Shown here piece after piece: positions 1-10,332 of a stretch of DNA of 64,000 bases. The first letter of the stretch is position 1. Each line of letters begins with the position of its first letter. Where the stretch lies: the NCBI GenBank assembly GCA_023053545.1, contig JAKZAN010000006.1, forward strand, positions 377,001 to 441,000. The letters run 5' to 3'. The notes beneath the pieces were generated by a model that was given only the letters and a program-made list of their open reading frames with translations, was not told the origin of the DNA and ran no database searches. The DNA is from Lepidurus packardi. Taxonomy: Eukaryota > Arthropoda > Branchiopoda > Notostraca > Triopsidae. The position numbers and the translations under genes are program-made.

Positions 1-1081
1 GGTCACGTGTTGCACTTTATCCGTACAAACTGAACAAAAAGGATGAGAGTAGTAGAAGCACGAAAGTCCGGGAGCAACTACTGTATCTCTTTTCTTGAAT
101 TTTATTTCTTTAGTGATATTATAAAGATTTCATTACCCAGAAGACTTTTTCTTTAATATATGCATCTGAGTGTTATTTTTTGAACGGAGGTTTTGAAGAT
201 CGGCGACACCTGTTATGATCAAGTGTTACTTTAATTCGTGATGAAACACCGTATTGGGACAAAGTAAACGTTCTCCATATTTGTGACTTGCATTTTTATT
301 TTTCTTATTCTAAAAATTTTTTCGATCAATTCTTCAAATCAATTCTAAGACCTTCTATCAATTCAAGTTTGTTATTCTAACTAGAAAAAAGGATGTGTGC
401 CTTAAATGTGCCAATTTCTGAAGTGCCTTTAAATTCTTTTTAATTTAAGCTACTTTAATAATTCCTTTTTATTTACGGAATTTTCAATTTAGACTGAATT
501 TAGACATGTGTTGTTGTATGTAACTTCAGACTTGGACTATAGATGGCATCGTGGTCAAAGTTAAGATGGCGTCTGGCTTGGGTGATGTGCTTATGCGCGT
601 CATTGTTAGTGTTTATTAGTGTTTTCAATCGAGTTTCTTGCATATAAATTTAAAAACAGTGGAGTGCACGTTCTGTTATGAAGTTATTGGTACGAAGACA
701 CGCAGATTTAGGTAAGTTTTTTCGCTGTATTAAAAATGCGTTTTTAAGTTACCGTAAACTAGGCTACTTATTTTCACATAACTCTGAAACAACGGTGACA
801 ATATTAACCCAAATCTCTTGGAATAGCAAACGCTATTTCTTCTTTTGATTGGTAAGAACCAAAAGTCAGTTTCGCTGCTATTAAATCCAATTCAGACATT
901 GAAATATTATCCCGCAGCTTCATTCAGGCTTTGACAGGCAATGATTAGTTATCTAGATCGTTAGGCTTTGGTCGTTAGGCTTGAACTAGCAGTTGACTCA
1001 CGACATTATATCTGACATTTGAAATAAAAAGGAAAAAAATTAGGAAATGTTTGAGGAAAGTTTTGTAAGAGCTTAGCTTAC
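1..1081. other. Non-coding left edge (intron or 3' flank of A2M copy 1)
   Basis: I see no exon homologous to A2M here on the minus strand. The stretch is AT-rich. If the donor at 1080-1081 is used, this is an intron of at least 1.08 kb, longer than the other introns of this gene. On the plus strand there is a TATAAA-like word near 644 followed by a short ATG reading frame that ends at a gtaagt donor near 712. That could be the first exon of something or chance, and I do not call it. Confidence 0.5.
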
Positions 1082-4000
1082 TTGTCGGAAGAAAGGTTTC
1101 GACCGCAAGATCCTTTGGAATCTCTGTCAATTTCTATATGGAACGTGAGGTTCAGGCGACCTAGCTTCGTGGGACGAATCGAAAACTCGACTGACGACGT
1201 ACCGCGATCTTCTATACACGCGCTTTGTTCTTTTGATGCCGAAATGAGTTCGAACTCGTCACTGGAGTCAAGCGTTACAACCAACTAGAACAAAGACAGT
1301 CAGGACTCTGGAATGGAAGAGTTAAACGGTTACCGGGAACTCGATGGGTATGTAGTTGTACAGGGAGACCTTGAAAGTCAGCTTCTCACCCAGTTTGGCG
1401 GACTTGGGTAGCTCTGGTACGAGGAAGAACGGCTGGTAAGTGTCGAACGTATCCTCGGCAGATAAACCGAACCCGGCAGTACTCGACACGCAAAAGGCCC
1501 GCGCTACATAAAAGGCTGTCGTGTGTGGTAGCGTTTCCTCGAGTGTCACATCGCCGTTAGCTCTTTCGGAAGGACGGAAGTGAACGCAAGAGGGAAACTG
1601 TACAGTTTGTAAACTTTGAAAGTAGTATCATTGCAGTACGCTTACTCGATAGTGTACAAGTTCCAGAGCAAAGTTTCGGGGAGTTGGGGTCGTGCGTCCA
1701 GTACTGCTGGAGTACCAGCTTGTGCTACTTCGTTGGCATCACTGACATCTGGGCTGGATGCGGTGTCTCTCTGCCTTCGCCTTAGTCCTGGCGCCCGAAC
1801 CCCGTTCAAGACTATTGGTCGGTGCTCCGTGTAGTAATCGTAGCAAGGTCGTGATTGCATGTCCAAGTTGGACATTACCAGCAAACCCGCTCCCTAACAA
1901 CAAGGTGATCATCTCGGAATCTAAAGGAAACCTTATGTTGTGGACTTACGTCGAACGCAGTGATGGCGTCTTGGTAGAATGAGGAGGAGCTCAAAGTGAC
2001 GGGGAATTCAGCCTCCGGGGCCTTGATGTCAGTTTTAGCGTCCGTATTACTGCCTTTCTCTAGGGTTAAAACATAGGTTAACGAGCGTAAAGTACTTAAG
2101 TAAATACATAAGTACTAAAGTAGGTACATACATATATAAGTACTTAATTAGGTACATAAGTACATACATAAGTAATTAAGTAGATACATATATACATAAG
2201 TACTTAATTAGGTACATAAGTACTTAAGTACATACATAAGTACTTGGGTACATGCATACGTACATAAGTACTTAAGTACATACATATATACATAAATACT
2301 GAAGTAGATTCATAGAGTACATACGTACATAAGTACTTAATCCGGTACTTAAGTACATACATATGTACTTAAGTACATGTATATATACTTAAGTACATGC
2401 ATATATACTTAAGTACATGCATATATACTTAAGTACATGCATAAGTACTTAAGTGAGTACATAAAGTACTTAAGTAAGTACATAGGTTAAGGAGCGTAAG
2501 GTACTAAAGTACCAGGTGTCGACTTACTTGATTCGCAGTACTCGTCATCGGCCAGGTCCTGACGTGGGTTAAAGTACGACTTGATGGTATGTCGATCCGC
2601 TTGTTCTAGAATACTCTCGCCCGTTCTTTGGGGTTTGACTGGCTTCACACCGTGGCCCACTGCTTGCAAACCACATAGCGACCCGGGAGTGCTAAGGATC
2701 TGCAGCACCGTGGTCGGTGTATATTCTGAGGTCTTTTGCGTCCACTGTACCGTCACCGGATTCGGGAAGCATTCCTCGACAGTGAAGTCAGTTTGGGCCG
2801 TGACTACCTCTCCGTTTCCGCGGACGTAGAAGGCCAGTACCGACGCCTTAGGAGAGAAGGACGGCGTTACTTGAATCTCCAAACTCTTGCGTCCGATGTT
2901 TGGTTTGGCAAACACTCCGATCTCTGCGGTTCCTTGGTCCAAGATGTCTCCGCGACCCGTAACAATGTAGTGTACTCTCAACGTCTGGTCCGGTTCAACG
3001 TTGTTGAAGTGGAAGTCGAGGGTCAAATTGTCGTTACAAGCCACAGGTTGGGGACCTTGCGGAGTTAGGCTGGCGAAACTGCCAGAAGGGGAATACGAGG
3101 GTTTTACTCTCGTGAAGGCGGTCGAAGTTACGTTTGTCACCTCATTGGTATACTTGGCCTAGGCGAAACAGTTCCAAAAGGTCATTTATTGATTTTTTTA
3201 ACGAGAAAGAAGCAGAGGAGGACGCGTAACGTACCGTGATGGATAGTCGCACGACTTTAGGGTTCTCCGGATGAATATAATGCGTGAATTCGCCTCTGCC
3301 TTTGGTGGTAACTTTCTCACACTTTTCGGTTTCTGAATCCTTAACTGGATCACCTAACGTACTAGTCAAGTCTTCATAACCCTCTCGGACACAGACTTCT
3401 ACTTCAACGCCTCGGATTGGTACAACTCCAGGTTTACCTACCGTGAATTCATCCAAAGATCCCTAGGTTCCCAAAGAATATGGTCATCATCAATTTGCGG
3501 AATGTTTATTGGAAACTTACTTGGAGAAAGTAGGGCAAACCTAGTTGGAACGTCGACGGAGTGCGACTTAGGTCCAGTCGTACGTTGGCTCCTGTATCCG
3601 GTGCTATGTTAAATTGACTAGTGGCGCTATGCCATTCTTCCGACCCTTTTTCGGTCAGCTTAGCCGTAACCTATAGTACGATCGATAAGTTCTATTAGGT
3701 AAACGCCATTCTAGTTTGAGTTTCAAGTTAGAATCCTTACCTCGATGGTATTAAACTGGTCTTCACCAAGTCCCAAGGCGGATAAAGATACAACCATAAC
3801 AGCACATCCAGTGTATCTGTCTATTTCTGCGGTAAGTTTCATTGGTTCGACAGCGGTCTCGTTTTCGTTAACGATGGGTCCAAACCACGCCATCTTAGGC
3901 AATACTTTGACCTCCGCAGCAACGTGGCCCAGGACATGCTGTCCGAACGTGTAACTGATTCCAACGAACATAAGTTGCAATCCGATCAACTTTCTTGATG

Positions 4001-5085
4001 GAACTGTTAAACTTACTTTGCACAGACGCTAAAGTTGAATGTATCCGCGTTGTTCGAAACGCGTTCCGGCCCTAGGATTGCCACGGCGAAGCGGGCCAAC
4101 GGAAACTCGCGGACTTCAAACTCCTTAGTTTCAGTCAGGTCGCCGTTTTTTACATGGATTTTCCAGTCTCCCTAGCAACAGCGAGCTATAGAACCTAAGT
4201 CTATACAAGCACATACAATGATAACTCACTTCAAGGAGATCCGATGACAATTGGAACTCGAGTTGAGCTAAACCTACACTAGTAGTGATGTTGGTCCATT
4301 CAGCGACGATGGTATCATTAGGATCCGTGCACCAAACTCGTTCTGGCTAAAGATCATAGCATCGGAAGGTTAAGAGGGACAAATATAAACAAGAACGGCT
4401 AGAGTTTAAAGCGTTTTACCGGAGTGACCACGGGCTGCAAAAGGTTATTCAAGGCCAAAGTCCTGAAGCGAACCAGTTGCCCTGGGGTGTACCAAAGCTT
4501 GTCCATCTGGATCAGCTGCTGTAAGCTGTTCTCGTAACTCACGTAAATCTCCTTTTGGACATTGATCTCGAGATCGGTCGTCGCATCATCCCAGTCCACT
4601 TTCAACTTCAGGAAAATCGGAGCGCCCCCGAATCTAGGCGGGGTTCTCACTCTCAGAGGGATGCAGCCACCGTAGTCATCTACCTCTGTTGAGAATACCA
4701 AAACATAACATGACAATGGCTACGATTGAGTAAATGCCTAAGGGTACGGTCTACACGAAAGGACGACTTACTCGGGTCTATTCTTCGCCGACCCATCGAA
4801 CCGTAGTCCATTCTGAACTTGTAATGGTGGAGACTGAAATAGACGTAACCCGCACTTTGAACTCCGTGCAAGTACAAACAAAACTGTTCCTGGGTTCCCT
4901 TTACAAGCTGCTTGGGTCCCGTTAGCAGGAAACCCCTGTTTGGAAATCACAAAGAAACTTGAAAATGAGTTACTGCGTTGCAAGGGAAGGTACTCTTACT
5001 TGGTGGCGTTGTCGGAGGAATCCACGCCACAGGCCAGGAGCAAAGGGACGAATCCCACTACCCAAAGTATTCGCTTGGTCAACAT
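1082..5085 (-). CDS. Alpha-2-macroglobulin-like protein, copy 1 (MG1 to MG7; 3' end missing or early stop)
   Basis: Secreted protein of the A2M/thioester-protein family. The model starts at ATG 5085 with a hydrophobic signal peptide (MLTKRILWV...). Exons, right to left: 5000-5085, 4772-4935, 4420-4685, 4230-4346, 4017-4171, 3741-3954, 3521-3670, 3235-3462, 2528-3158, 1950-2059, 1646-1893, 1334-1562, 1082-1284. Phases match throughout, giving 933 codons. Family hallmarks are an ECFPN motif, TPGSLCGL and a PETLLW motif after the bait region. The exon at 1334-1562 contains YQPFFLVPELP, the start of MG7, which copies 2-4 lack. Unlike copies 2-4, exons 9 and 10 are fused here. The bait segment is arginine-rich (RAPGLRRRQRD). 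The usual VDQSV motif is degenerate. The last exon ends at a good donor (gtaagc), but that donor also reads as an in-frame TAA, so the protein either continues off the window or stops after MG7. Confidence 0.88.
2085..2510. repeat. GTACTTAAGTACATAC satellite in an A2M copy 1 intron
   Basis: A tandem array of self-complementary words (gtacttaagtac, gtacatac, gtacataag) fills the intron just before the exon that precedes the bait segment. The unit is irregular (about 12-20 bp). The array can fold back on itself almost anywhere. The equivalent introns of copies 2-4 lack it. Confidence 0.9.
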
Positions 5086-5137
5086 CTTCGTCGCGGGCGA
5101 CTTTCCGGACTGCGACTGTTAAGCCGGTGAATGGGGC

Positions 5138-5166
5138 CTTATATAAGTGTAAGAGCTTATATAAGT
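5138..5166 (-). promoter_or_regulatory. Core promoter of A2M copy 1 (doubled TATA box)
   Basis: Read on the minus strand, CTTATATAAG occurs twice, 16 bp apart, about 55-80 bp upstream of the ATG. All four A2M copies have a TATA box at this relative position, which supports the chosen start codons. Only this copy has two. Confidence 0.7.
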
Positions 5167-5776
5167 GCAAAGGAAGACGATGACGCCTGTTGAGCCGTCC
5201 CGACCACAAAAAATAGGAGGTGGACCAGTTGTCCTAGAAGCTGTAAAAGTGTCAAAGGCGCTAAGGCTCGGGAACCAATGGTGGGCTCTTTGATGGTAGA
5301 TTTGATGTTGTTAAGAGAAGGAAAAACACGAAAAAGCCTCGTAGCAACAACAGGCTTGTTGCGACCGACGAACCCCGTGTTCTAGGGTGTTAATATTACC
5401 AAAGGACCTCGAACAGATAAGAAAAAGGCAGTAAAAGAAAAAGGCAGTAAAAAATTCTCAGAAAAACATCCGACCGGAAAAAAACATATCATGTTCTAAC
5501 GATGTTTTTGTACGCAGGTTGCGTAACTTACCATACGGTATGGTATGGTTCTTGGTAATGCATGGTCCGATGTAAACAAACCGTGTATCTAAACAGACTA
5601 TTGAAATGTAATGCAAGTAGACCCTACAGTAAATGCGAAAGTGCAGCTGATATGACGCTAAGGTCGTGCTTTTGTATTGCTTATGGAAATCCCCATTGTC
5701 TAAAGTACATCATCATGTTAGCAACACTTTGCGACGGTCTGGGTTGTATAGGCAACAGCCGTGTCCTACACGCAAC
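5167..5776. other. Spacer between A2M copies 1 and 2
   Basis: This interval holds the copy 1 upstream region and the copy 2 3' flank. I find no coding sequence resembling MG7, CUB, the thioester domain or the receptor-binding domain, so the missing C-terminal half of copy 2 is not here. A non-canonical AATACA polyadenylation signal on the minus strand lies near 5672. Confidence 0.6.
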
Positions 5777-8700
5777 TTAGTTCTTGCGGACAGCAGTGAT
5801 CTTGGCTTCGGCGGACATCCCGAACCCTGTTGAATAAGACAGGCAAAAGGCTTGGCCTATCCAGGAAGTGGTCTTGGTCGGCAAGCGTTGTTCGATCTGG
5901 GTTTCACCGTTGTCACTAGAACGGATTTATGAACAGTTAAGAAGGAACCAAAGGAAAGAACTATGAGGATCTCAACGTACTCGGTAGTGTACAAGTCCCA
6001 GAGCAAAGTTTCAGGAAAGTAGACGCGTTCCTCTACGATTGGTACGATTGGTACTGGAGCTTCTTCGTTGCTGACTTCCGACTCATTTGGGCTGGAAACA
6101 GCATCGGGCTGGCCACCCGGTACCGAAATGGGCTCTGGCATCCCGTCCAAGGTTACGTCTGTGTGTTTTGTGTAGTAATCGTAGCAAGGGCGAGTCTGCA
6201 TTTTCCAATTGGAAATCACCAGCAATCCCGCTTTCTAAAAAGACGGCCAGGAATGAAACTATGACAAGTACGGTACCCTAGTATCTTTTTACGTCGAACG
6301 CTTCGATAGCGTCTTGGTAGAAGGAAGAAGTACTCCAGGCACCGTTCTGATCAGGTTCCGGCAGGTCGGAGTCATTAGTCACCTCCATTTCTTCTTCAGG
6401 TTCCTCTCCACCACTTAGTACCATCTTGTTGGTTTCCTTTTGCTGTAAAAACATTATGAAGGATCAAAACTGAGCTGTTCATACTTCGCCGATCTATAAA
6501 TCTATAAGATATACTTGAAGGTAGTCTTGTTCGAATGGTCTAGTACGAAGAGCTTCAGAATCCAACGTCGAGGTTGGCTTACGGTTTTTCTCTAAAGTTA
6601 GCCAAGGTTAGAGGTTACTCGTACCGCAGGGTTGTTTCTTGAAAAAGAAATCAAAGAGAACGGCATACTTTCTTCACAGTACTTGTAGTCGTAGGTAGCT
6701 TGGCGCGGTACAAAGTATTTTTCGATAGTAAAAGCCTTCAGTTGTTCCAGGACGCTTTTTCCCGTTAACTGACTCTCGGGTTTCAGCAAGGCTACGCTCT
6801 GATCCACTACGCTCAATCCGCAGAGTGACTCGGGAGTGCTGTGGAGGTTCAGACCAGTGGTCGTGCCAGGGTTGGCTGCAGTGGCGCTCCATTGCAGGGT
6901 TACCGGGTTCGGGAAACAGGCTGCGACCGTAAACTCGGTTTCCGCTGTGACTAACTCGCCATCTTCACGGACGTAGTAGACCAGTACCACGGCTTTGGGG
7001 TAGAAGGATGGTGTGACATGGATCTCCAGCTCGACCTCGTTGACTTGGACGGGGGATCTGGTAAGCAAGTAAGGGAGACAGTTAACAAGACAGGCTAAAG
7101 TCAAGGAAAGATTCCAAAGTTGTGTACTTCGTTCCGTCCAAAACTCCGGGTAGCTCGAGATCGACCGTCTTGAGGTCGTCTTGCGTCTTGGTTCCGTTCG
7201 CGACTATGTCACCACGGGCCGTCACGAAGTAGCGTAACCTGAGTGTCTGGCCCGGCTCGGCCTTGTTGAAGTAGACCTTAACAGTCAACTTGCTGTCGCA
7301 TGCCACAGGCTCCTGTGGACCTAAGGAGGGGATAACGGCGAAAGTACCTGACGCGGAAAAGGACGCTTTCGCTGGAGTAAACTGCGTCGAAGATATGTTC
7401 TTGCTCTCGTCCACGTACTTTGCCTACACGACAAAGCATGAGGACAAGTAGAAAAGAGGAAATGGAGGAAGCTTACCTCAATGGATAGACCCACGACTGC
7501 AGGGTTATGTGGCAGGAATGAATAAGCAAAGCGTCCCGCATCATTGGTAGTGACATTGACGCATTGAGGAGTCTCGGATTCTTTTGCGGGTTCGCCCGAG
7601 GTACTGTTCAAATCTTGGTAACTCTCTTTGACGCAAACCCTTACGCTAGTATTGGCTACTGGTACATTCCCCGTCTCGTACAACAATCCCTACGTACCAT
7701 GGACATGAGTCTCAGTTTGAAAGCAAATCCATCGTTACCTGTCCAAGGTAGGGTAAACCCAGCTTGAAGGTCGATGGACTCCAGCTGTAAGTATCGATGA
7801 ACACGTTCGATTCACCTTCGGGTGCTACTTTGACTTGGACCGTCGTATTACGCGTTTCGTCTGTTCCGTCCACTGTGACGTGTCCTACAATCTACCCGTT
7901 CCACCGGAATACGAGGTTAAGGTAGTTAAGATAGTTGATAGATAAGAGCAACGTGCGTACCTCAATGGTATTCCATAAGTCACCACCGAGGCCCAAAGTG
8001 GACAACGGGAAAACCATCTCATGACAACCAGTGTCTTTGTCCAAGGTTCCGGAGATCTTCACTGGTTCTATGGCCGGATCGGAAAGTATTGGTCCGAACC
8101 ACGATATCCTTGGCAGTACCTTGGCTACCACGTCAGCCTGGCCTAGTATCGGTTCTTCAGTAGTCGATCTGGTATAAACGAGAACGAAAATCCATAAAAA
8201 CTTCCGTGACAGGGAAGATAACCTTGTGAAGACTCACTGGGCACAGACGCTGAAGTTAAAGGTCTCAGCATGGTTCAGAACACTCTGCGGAGCTACTATT
8301 GTCACCTCAAAACGAGGCAGCACGAACTCTTTCACTTCGAATTCTTTACTTTCTTTCAAGTAATCGTTCTCCACATGGATCCTCCAAACTCCCTAACAAG
8401 CCATTCACACCAACAAGTTCCAAAACCTGTCGGACCGGGAGTAAGAAGCATTGCTTACCTGGGCCGCGTCTGGTGCCAGTTGGACTTCGCGTTCCACTAG
8501 TCCCAATTTGGGAACATTGGTCCAGTACGGTTCGACCGTGAAATTAGTCCATTCCGCCACAATAGTATCGGCTGGATTCGTGCACCAAATGCGTTTCAGC
8601 TTACCACACCCCAAAATGTTTACTTTTACTTTACTTTATGTTTACTGTTCGATGGAACTACACTTACCGGAATACGCTCGGCCTTTAGCAGGTAGTTCAG

Positions 8701-9294
8701 CGTCAAGGCACGGAACCGAACGAGTTGCCCCGGGGTGTACCAGGGTTTGTCGGTCTGGATCAGCTGCAGCAAGTCACGCTCACGACTCACGTAGATTTCC
8801 TTTCGCTCTCTAATCACCAGATCCGTCTTTGGGTCGTCCCATGTCACTTGCAACTCGGATTCGTACGCACCGCCAGGTAAGATCGCAGGGACCCATAAGT
8901 AGATCGCAACACAGCCGCCGTAGTCACGGGTTTCTGTGTGTGTTTTGGGTCGGATGAAGATCAACTCTAGCAACAAAAGGTTATCTTACTTGGATCTATT
9001 CGTCGGTCGTAGCCGAACCGAGTTCCGTCCGTATGTCGCACGTAGAAAGTGACTCGACCTGCACTTTCAACCCCTTGAAAATATAAACAAAAGCTTTCTG
9101 TGCTACCCGGTAGAAGCTGCTTGGGTCCAGTCAGTAGGTAACCCCTATTTCCAACCGCCAAAAAATAACTCAAAAATTGTAAGAGGAAACTGAGATTCGA
9201 AGTTTTACTTGGCTTCGGTTTGAGCAGAAACTACACCCAGGACAAAGAACAGAGGGACGCATCCCACGACCCAAGCGAATCGTGTTGTTAACAT
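5777..9294 (-). CDS. Truncated alpha-2-macroglobulin-like protein, copy 2 (MG1-MG6 only)
   Basis: A complete 13-exon gene predicted to encode 882 aa, against roughly 1450 for full-length A2M. Exons, right to left: 9209-9294, 8990-9144, 8668-8933, 8459-8599, 8238-8392, 7961-8168, 7739-7891, 7477-7689, 7128-7423, 6625-7057, 6293-6442, 5981-6234, 5777-5915. The signal peptide begins MLTTRFAWVVG. Conserved features are CFPNPVTLQW, TPESLCGL, VVDQSVALLKP and YFPETLLW. The protein ends AFCLSYSTGFGMSAEAKITAVRKN-stop, exactly where MG6 finishes and MG7 would start. The donor of exon 10 is placed at 6623-6624 to keep phase (an alternative lies at 6617-6618). The bait segment is proline- and acid-rich with no basic residue until just before the PETLLW motif. 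The thioester motif is absent, so covalent trapping is not expected. A role as a protease decoy, oligomer partner or regulator is inference. Confidence 0.88.
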
Positions 9295-9351
9295 GTTCGC
9301 TAGCAGAAACATTCTGAACTGCTGCGACTGTAAAAATTATCCAAGGCTAGA

Positions 9352-9362
9352 CTTTTATAAGT
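9352..9362 (-). promoter_or_regulatory. TATA box of A2M copy 2
   Basis: CTTATAAAAG on the minus strand, about 60 bp upstream of the ATG at 9294, in the same position as in the other copies. Confidence 0.7.
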
Positions 9363-10332
9363 CTGAGTAGACCAGGCAGGAGGCAGGACCAGGCGGAAAG
9401 GGAGAGCGACCGGTTATCTTATGCCGAAGCCATAACAAAATCTTTCGTGTGTATATGACCTGAACCTTTTTTTTTCCTTCTCCTCTCAACTTTCGAAACT
9501 GGGTACCGGTTTATTTATGTATTTTTTTTAAAATTTATTGCGCTTCCCGAGAATTTTCAAACACGTTCTAGGGCCCATGTCCGATTTGACGCGCATGTCT
9601 AACAAAGCCAAATGTTTAAGCCAACTCCTCCACTTTCCTCATTGGGAATCGTAGATATGGTTCACCGATGTTTGAAAAGACAAGAAGGGTGTTTGCTATG
9701 GTTATTGGGATGCGATGGTGTCATATGACGTGCCTTGAATGATGTATAGTAAGGCGGGATTGGTCGGGTTCTTCTCTGTTTACGTAAACAACGGTGACGT
9801 ACCCAGTAGGTTAGGCAATCTGGTGGTAGGACAAAGGCTTCCAAGGGCCTTTTTTTCCTTATTGTGTGTTCTGAAGAGGCAAAAATAAATGTGAACACAA
9901 ACTCTTCCTAGCCTAAAACCCGTTTGAAGCCATTAGCATCTTTTGAGACAGAAAGAAGGGGTAATTTAATTCCCAGCTTGACCTCGAATGATAGAGCACG
10001 CGAATGCTTGATCTAGTGAGAAAGATGATACTGTGCAAGATTAGACAGTGGTGAAAATATGGCAAGACTTTGGGTAAACCCTTGTCGTCGAACTTCGCTT
10101 CGAAATCACTTCGGAGTTCTGTGAGCTAGTAAGTCCACGAGGACCATGAGCCGTGAGACGTGAGCAAGAAGGTCAGATACACAAGGAAGAATTTTGTTCA
10201 TGAATCTTTCTTGTATTTCAGTGTAAACAAAGTGATAGGAAGTCATGTTTATTGCAGATCTAAAGGTATTATGGAAACTGTCTGGATGTGTACTCGTTCC
10301 AATTTTAAGCACTTGGTAAGAGCCGGATTGCT
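9363..10332. other. Spacer between A2M copies 2 and 3
   Basis: No coding sequence is recognised. A canonical AATAAA on the minus strand (10248-10253) lies about 80 nt past the copy 3 stop codon, as expected for a genuine 3' end of the truncated gene. The left end of the duplicated block starts near 9.9 kb. Confidence 0.6.

Noticed and set aside
1..1080. Possible CRISPR, tRNA, rRNA or bacterial operon signals across the window
   Set aside because: Nothing of the kind is present. The tandem arrays here lack unique spacers, and all recognised genes are intron-containing animal genes.
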